Part shown: positions 41,067 through 45,087 of the stretch, piece after piece | Layout: each line of letters opens with the position of its first letter | Numbering within the stretch: position 1 is the first letter of the stretch | NCBI GenBank assembly: GCA_034437515.1 | Contig: DAOTTX010000430.1 | Span: 1 to 45,087, forward strand | Length of the DNA stretch: 45,087 bases | From: DAOTTX01 sp034437515 | GTDB taxonomy: Bacteria > Chloroflexota > Anaerolineae > Aggregatilineales > Phototrophicaceae | Direction: 5' to 3' | The notes under the pieces: model-generated | Database searches by the model: none | What the model saw: the letters and a program-made list of their open reading frames with translations, nothing else | Told to the model about the DNA's origin: nothing | Position numbers and translations under genes: made by a program

Positions 41067-41978
41067 TTACAGTTTGGCGAGTTCAAGTTTGGCGAGTAAC
41101 GCCGCACCGAGCACGGGCGGATAGAACGGGCGTGGTATTTCGGAAAGCCCGAGCCGCTCGGCAAGGGTTTCGCTGAGGCGATTCGGTTTCTCTAGCAGAT
41201 TACCAGCAAAGGCGATTGGCAGTTCGTCTGTACCGAGCCGGCGCTGCACGGCATCTACCATCGTTCCCAGTTCCCGCGATGCTCGCTGTATGATATGACC
41301 GGCGATCGGGTCACCACCATCAGCGATGTCTAAGACCATCGGTGCGAGCAGCGCAATATCACGCTCTAAAGACCGCTCCGGCATTTCCGTCCAGGTGACG
41401 ATGTCTTGAGCAGTACGGAGGTTGAGGATGCGTAGGATCGCGTTGGTAAGCTCGGTCGGTTCGGTGCGCCCATCGACTGATTGACCGATCAACTGGAGGG
41501 CACGACTGCCGATCCAATAAGCACTGCCCTCATTGCCGATCAGGTGCCCCCAACCACCGACCTGCGTGTGTTTCCCCTCGGCGTTGATGCCATAGGCCAC
41601 ACTTGCCAGATCAGAGGCAATCAGAACACCCGCACGCGCGTTATGGGCACCGACCAACGTAATCTCATGATCTGTCCCAGCGTAAATACGTGAGTCGGGG
41701 GCGACACTGGAGGCCACATCACGAAGCCAACGCCGCGCCGCCGGGTCAGTAGCACCGGCGACGCCGATCCCGACGCCTGTAATCTGCGTAGGACTTAACC
41801 CGGAATTCGCCAATGCTTCACGCATGGTAGATTGTATAATCATTGCGGAGCGAGTCCGCCCGATCACTTGCGGATTTACCGTAAGACGATATGCTTGGGC
41901 TAGGGTCTGCATATCATCATCTGTAATGACAACCCTCAAACTGCTGCCACTGCCATCAATACCGAGGAAGAATGTCAT
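41067..41978 (-). CDS. N-acetylglucosamine kinase-like protein (BadF/BadG/BcrA/BcrD ATPase family)
   Basis: 303 residues, ASKHA fold. It begins MTFFLGIDGSGSSLRVVITD (phosphate-1 loop, here DGSGSS rather than the usual DGGGTK). It then has GVGIGVAGATDPAARRWLRD and GVLIASDLASVAYGI (phosphate-2 region), the conserved GGWGHLIGNEGSAYWIG typical of GlcNAc kinases, and a C-terminal PPVLGAALLAKL. The likely reaction is phosphorylation of an amino sugar recovered from cell wall. ATG 41978 is preferred over an ATG 18 bases upstream because that one has no ribosome-binding site and homologues begin close to the D-G-x-G loop. It is upstream of the exported SH3 protein. Confidence 0.82.
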   Translation of the reverse strand: MTFFLGIDGSGSSLRVVITDDDMQTLAQAYRLTVNPQVIGRTRSAMIIQSTMREALANSGLSPTQITGVGIGVAGATDPAARRWLRDVASSVAPDSRIYAGTDHEITLVGAHNARAGVLIASDLASVAYGINAEGKHTQVGGWGHLIGNEGSAYWIGSRALQLIGQSVDGRTEPTELTNAILRILNLRTAQDIVTWTEMPERSLERDIALLAPMVLDIADGGDPIAGHIIQRASRELGTMVDAVQRRLGTDELPIAFAGNLLEKPNRLSETLAERLGLSEIPRPFYPPVLGAALLAKLELAKL

Positions 41979-42122
41979 ATTGCCGTGCCTGACCATAATG
42001 GACTAAAGTAACCATGTGCGCACGTAAAGTATGCCTGCCTCTTTCCCGCATTTCAATATGATAAAAATCAACAATAATTTACTTGAGTGACATATTTATT
42101 TGGGGAAACCATAAGGATCACT

Positions 42123-44024
42123 ATGACCGTAGATATGTGGATTGCACTCATCATTCTTGGCGGGGCAATCGTTCTCTTTGTTACCGAATGGTTGCGCGTC
42201 GATGTTGTCGCCCTTATGGTGATCGCATCACTGATGCTCACCGACCTGCTCACCGTGCCGGAGGCCTTCGCCGGCTTCTCAAATTCCGCCGTGCTTACCA
42301 TTGCGGCGTTGTTTATCGTCGGTGGTGCGGTGTTGAATACCGGCCTCGCCAACATGATCGGCAAACGAATACTCAAAATCGCCGGGGACAGCGAAATCCG
42401 GTTGATCGTCGTCATTATGCTCGCCGTTGCTTTTCTCTCCGGCTTTATGAGTAGCACCGGCACGGTCGCGGTATTGCTGCCGGCTATCGTCAGCCTGAGC
42501 CGCACCGCGAAGATCAGCCCATCTAAACTGTTGATCCCGCTTTCATTCGGTTCACTCTTGGGCGGCGCTGCCACACTTATCGGCACACCGCCAAACATCA
42601 TCGTCGCGGATACCATCCGCAATGCCAATCTTGAGGCAGGCACGAATTACGATCTGTTCGGCTTCTTCACCTACACACCAATCGGCCTGCTGATGGTTGT
42701 TGCTGGTGTTGGTTTCATGGCAGTAATCGGTCGGCGCATCTTACCGACACACAGCAAAACGCAAGAACGCGAGACCAGCGAAAGCGCCGAGGAATTGGTC
42801 GACCGCTACCAGTTATTTGAACAGATCGCCTACTTGCGTGTAGAACGCGCATCTAAGATTGTCGGCAAACAGATTCGGGATCTACATCTACGCAACGACT
42901 ATAATATCAACATTGTGGAAATCATCCGCTCGATGCAACCACGCGAGGTTGCCAGCTTCGCCGGTCAGCGTTTGGTGCTGCAATCAAGCGAGCAAGAGTA
43001 CATCTATCCAACAGCAGAGACCTCTGTTGAGCGAGATGATATACTGATTATACGCGGCGACCAACAGAACATCCGCAAATTTGCTTATTCAAGCAACCTT
43101 TCCTTCGAGGAAATCCCACAGAACAACATCGCTGACATCGTCAACCGACGAATCGGCATCGCTGAGGTCGTACTGGCTCCACGCTCTTCGCTCATCGGTA
43201 AAACATTACGTGAAACCCGCTTTCGGGCCTCACATAACCTCAATGTGTTGCAGATCAATCGTCCGAACGCGGAAGCCGACGCAGATGATGGTCATTTCGA
43301 AAACGTCCGGTTAAACTTCGGAGATACATTGCTCCTACAGGGTTTGTGGACGGACATCCGCTCGCTCAAACGTCACCCGCGTGACTTCGTCGTCCTCGGT
43401 CAATCCGGGCCACGCGGCAGGGATCTGTACAATCCAATCAAAGCGGGGATCACACTCGTTATCCTGAGCATCATGGTCGTCATGATGATTACCACCATCG
43501 TTCCACTGGCAACGGCGAGTTTGCTGGCAGCACTCGCTGTCGTGCTATCCGGTTGCCTGACGATGGACGAAGCCTACGACGCAATCGACTGGAAAAGCAT
43601 CGTCTTGATCGCCGGGATGCTGCCGATGGCGACCGCGCTGGAAAATGTCGGGTTAATCGAGGAAGTTGCGTTTATCATCCGCGATAGCCTGGGGAACGCC
43701 GGGCCACTGGCGGTGGTCATCGGGTTGTTTATTCTGACATCCGTGTTGACGCAGGTGCTTTCCAACACGGCGACGACCGTTTTGCTTGCACCGATTGCTC
43801 TGGTGACCGCACAAGAAATGGGGGTTGAACCCTACGCGTATCTCATCACGATTGCTTACGCCGCATCGATGGCATTCGCCTCACCGGTTGCCTCACCTAC
43901 GAATACACTTGTACTCAGCGCGGGGCAATATCGCTTTGTCGATTTCGTCAAAATCGGCGTTCCGATGATGATCCTCATGATGATTATCAACGTGATCTTC
44001 GTGCCACTGTTTTTCCCGTTCTAG
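42123..44024 (+). CDS. SLC13/DASS-family transporter with two RCK_C (TrkA-C) domains
   Basis: 633 residues. The N-terminal half has about five to six transmembrane helices, including the family signature FLSGFMSSTGTVAVLLPAIVSLS and SLLGGAATLIGTPPNIIVADT. A cytoplasmic insert (about 215-445) carries two RCK_C-like units (RASKIVGKQIRDLHLRNDYNI and RSSLIGKTLRETRFRASHNL). The second membrane half includes LTQVLSNTATTVLLAPIA and ASPVASPTNTLVLSAGQY. The family carries sodium-coupled dicarboxylates or sulfate, and the variants with RCK_C inserts are often annotated as sulfate or anion permeases. The substrate is not determinable. ATG 42123 has AAGGA 6 bases upstream, better than a GTG 36 bases earlier. 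Confidence 0.88.
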   Translation: MTVDMWIALIILGGAIVLFVTEWLRVDVVALMVIASLMLTDLLTVPEAFAGFSNSAVLTIAALFIVGGAVLNTGLANMIGKRILKIAGDSEIRLIVVIMLAVAFLSGFMSSTGTVAVLLPAIVSLSRTAKISPSKLLIPLSFGSLLGGAATLIGTPPNIIVADTIRNANLEAGTNYDLFGFFTYTPIGLLMVVAGVGFMAVIGRRILPTHSKTQERETSESAEELVDRYQLFEQIAYLRVERASKIVGKQIRDLHLRNDYNINIVEIIRSMQPREVASFAGQRLVLQSSEQEYIYPTAETSVERDDILIIRGDQQNIRKFAYSSNLSFEEIPQNNIADIVNRRIGIAEVVLAPRSSLIGKTLRETRFRASHNLNVLQINRPNAEADADDGHFENVRLNFGDTLLLQGLWTDIRSLKRHPRDFVVLGQSGPRGRDLYNPIKAGITLVILSIMVVMMITTIVPLATASLLAALAVVLSGCLTMDEAYDAIDWKSIVLIAGMLPMATALENVGLIEEVAFIIRDSLGNAGPLAVVIGLFILTSVLTQVLSNTATTVLLAPIALVTAQEMGVEPYAYLITIAYAASMAFASPVASPTNTLVLSAGQYRFVDFVKIGVPMMILMMIINVIFVPLFFPF

Positions 44025-44035
44025 CAGACGACACG

Positions 44036-44070
44036 GTAGGGGACGTCTGATGCAAAGTGACGTCCCCTAC
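44036..44070. terminator. Perfect 12-bp hairpin at the end of two convergent genes
   Basis: GTAGGGGACGTC (44036-44047), an 11-base loop, GACGTCCCCTAC (44059-44070). It begins 12 bases after the transporter stop and its right arm covers the stop codon of the minus-strand zinc-finger gene. The T-run is weak. The outer GTAGGGG / CCCCTAC resembles hairpins at 19519 and 25214. Confidence 0.6.
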
Positions 44071-44897
44071 TCAAAGACAGGTGTGCTGTTAGGACGCTCA
44101 AACATCTCACACTCACCTGAAAGCCTGACCACATCAGCAAGCAGCCAACCTGTAAGTCTTCGCTCCACATCAAAGACTTCATACCATCCCAGGCCGTTAT
44201 TTAACGAAACCGACAGACGCTCGTCAACGTCAAGAAGCTCGACGATTGCGCTGTCTATTTCTGGTCGCTCCCGCACGAGAATTGGCTCGGTCAGTGGCAT
44301 GGCGAAACAACCGATCTCGATAGTTCCAATGCCATCGCTCCCCGCCGATGAGCGCATATCCGGTGGCGGGACGAATACAATCGTTGGTTCGACCGTCGTC
44401 GTGGTGAGCGGTCGCGGGCTGTTCGTGAGTGGCACCAACGGCTCGCGTGTTGGTGTCACGGACGACAAAAGCGCGATTTTCCCTACAGGTGTAGGCCCTA
44501 CAGGGGTAGCATTCCCGGGTGTAAGGCTGTAGAGCAACATCCCGGCGACCATCAATAGGCAAGCGACCATCACAACCGCAGCGACCGCCGGGTATAACCA
44601 GCGACCCTTTTTACGTTGATGTAGTTTCGACCTCGGCGACGGCAGCACGCGGGGTGGCAATGGGATAACGTTCTGTGGCATGGCGGTCGCACGACGCACC
44701 GCCGGAGACAGCGTCGGCAACCTGTGCGACCACTGCTTACCAACCGACTTTATCCCGTTCCCGATCCAACACCATTCGTCTAATGTACGTCGGCAGCGTG
44801 GGCAGGTTTGCATGTGTTTTTCTAACCATCGTGCCTGCTCGTAGGGTAAGGTTCCAGCCACGTAGAAAGGAAGTTGTTCTTCCCAGAATTCGTGCAT
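44067..44897 (-). CDS. Anti-sigma-factor-like membrane protein with N-terminal zinc finger and external SH3-like domain
   Basis: 276 residues. The N-terminal zf-HC2-like module has the H-x-x-x-C-x-x-C signature in LEKHMQTCPRCRRTLDEW, preceded by the helix LPFYVAGTLPYEQARWLEKH. Such modules bind ECF sigma factors. A basic linker leads to one transmembrane segment (about 102-127, YPAVAAVVMVACLLMVAGMLLY), then a Thr/Pro linker and an SH3-like C-terminal domain (ILVRERPEIDSAIVELL, GWYEVFDVERRLTGWLLAD). The predicted arrangement is finger inside, SH3 outside, suiting an envelope-stress sensor. No sigma factor gene precedes it within the window (190 bases to the edge). GGAG lies 9 bases before ATG 44897. 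Confidence 0.8.
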   Translation of the reverse strand: MHEFWEEQLPFYVAGTLPYEQARWLEKHMQTCPRCRRTLDEWCWIGNGIKSVGKQWSHRLPTLSPAVRRATAMPQNVIPLPPRVLPSPRSKLHQRKKGRWLYPAVAAVVMVACLLMVAGMLLYSLTPGNATPVGPTPVGKIALLSSVTPTREPLVPLTNSPRPLTTTTVEPTIVFVPPPDMRSSAGSDGIGTIEIGCFAMPLTEPILVRERPEIDSAIVELLDVDERLSVSLNNGLGWYEVFDVERRLTGWLLADVVRLSGECEMFERPNSTPVFE

Positions 44898-44927
44898 TAA
44901 CCCACTCCAGCTTCCCTATTTGCCCTA

Positions 44928-44956
44928 TCAGACACGATGCACCCGCCGGAGGTTCC
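44928..44956 (-). promoter_or_regulatory. Candidate ECF-type promoter for the anti-sigma-like gene
   Basis: Minus strand GGAACC (44956-44951), 16 bases, TGTCTGA (44934-44928), resembling the sigma-E/ECF pattern GGAAC-N16-TCTGA. The predicted start lies about 25 bases before the ATG, leaving room for the GGAG ribosome-binding site. Chance match is possible. Confidence 0.35.
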
Positions 44957-45087
44957 ATTCTTGACTCCGCTAAAAGAACGTAACTACTCAGGTACCCCCA
45001 CGTCATTCGGATAATAAGGGGTCATAGCGGGTATCTATCGGGCTACAATTTATTACACACATTCACAACTATATTGTGATTTGTGCC

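Noticed and set aside
44737..45006. 89-residue minus-strand frame overlapping the zinc-finger gene start
   Set aside because: Out of frame with the zinc-finger protein, no domain, and it covers the candidate promoter. Considered a shadow.
44963..45087. End of an insertion sequence (GTAACTACTCAGGTACC near 44980 looked IS-like)
   Set aside because: No transposase reading frame, no matching inverted end and no target duplication within the window.

Overview
The window looks like chromosomal DNA of a Chloroflexota bacterium, most likely an Anaerolineae-type lineage. This rests on the overall gene content: FadN-type beta-oxidation proteins, a membrane FeS oxidoreductase of the ETF:quinone type, a putative F420-type PPOX protein, and many secreted or lipid-anchored proteins with Thr/Pro/Ala-rich linkers and SH3- or FecR-like domains. 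It also rests on the general style of the proteins. No rRNA, tRNA, CRISPR array, transposase or phage gene was seen, so the lineage is an inference. Almost all of the window is densely packed core and housekeeping DNA.

Layout. 1-1141 holds the 5' part of proA (minus), divergent from a small PPOX protein. 1782-5442 is a beta-oxidation operon, fadN-fadA (minus). 5575-7807 is a minus-strand operon of three tandem paralogous membrane proteins of unknown function. 7877-10278 holds an SDR reductase, a single-pass low-complexity protein and a TetR regulator with a consensus promoter and an overlapping palindrome. 10330-12672 holds a TrmH-type RNA methyltransferase and the infC-rpmI-rplT translation operon, whose infC appears to start at AUA. 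12708-15705 holds a Cys-rich small protein, two lipoproteins and a HAD-like protein lacking both catalytic aspartates. 15795-18886 is a serine-biosynthesis operon, serB-HAD-serA. 19024-23122 holds a hotdog thioesterase and an lpdA-sucC-sucD operon. 23219-27347 holds two exported proteins and the FeS oxidoreductase. 27511-29638 holds a DinB-like protein and hisS, preceded by what looks like a complete ribosome-mediated attenuator with a His-rich leader peptide. 29715-33709 is glycogen/maltodextrin metabolism (malQ, GH13 hydrolase). 33777-33928 is a multi-hairpin intergenic repeat. 34100-39752 holds a CobW-type GTPase, a large sensor/DNA-binding hybrid with a degenerate kinase core, and an intact histidine kinase. 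39741-44897 holds an exported SH3/FecR-like protein, a GlcNAc-kinase-like protein, an SLC13/RCK transporter and a zinc-finger anti-sigma-like membrane protein.

How the genes fit together. FadN, FadA, the SDR, the thioesterase and the FeS oxidoreductase together suggest fatty-acid oxidation delivering electrons to the quinone pool, with acetyl-CoA passing to a TCA cycle represented by Lpd and SucCD. The TetR palindrome has a partial match in the fadN upstream region, which suggests that this TetR controls the pathway. MalQ plus the GH13 enzyme handle alpha-glucans.

The most notable signals are the hisS attenuator, the non-canonical infC start, the membrane-protein triplet whose third copy has lost a conserved acidic/His pattern, and a SerA in which the substrate-binding Arg is His.
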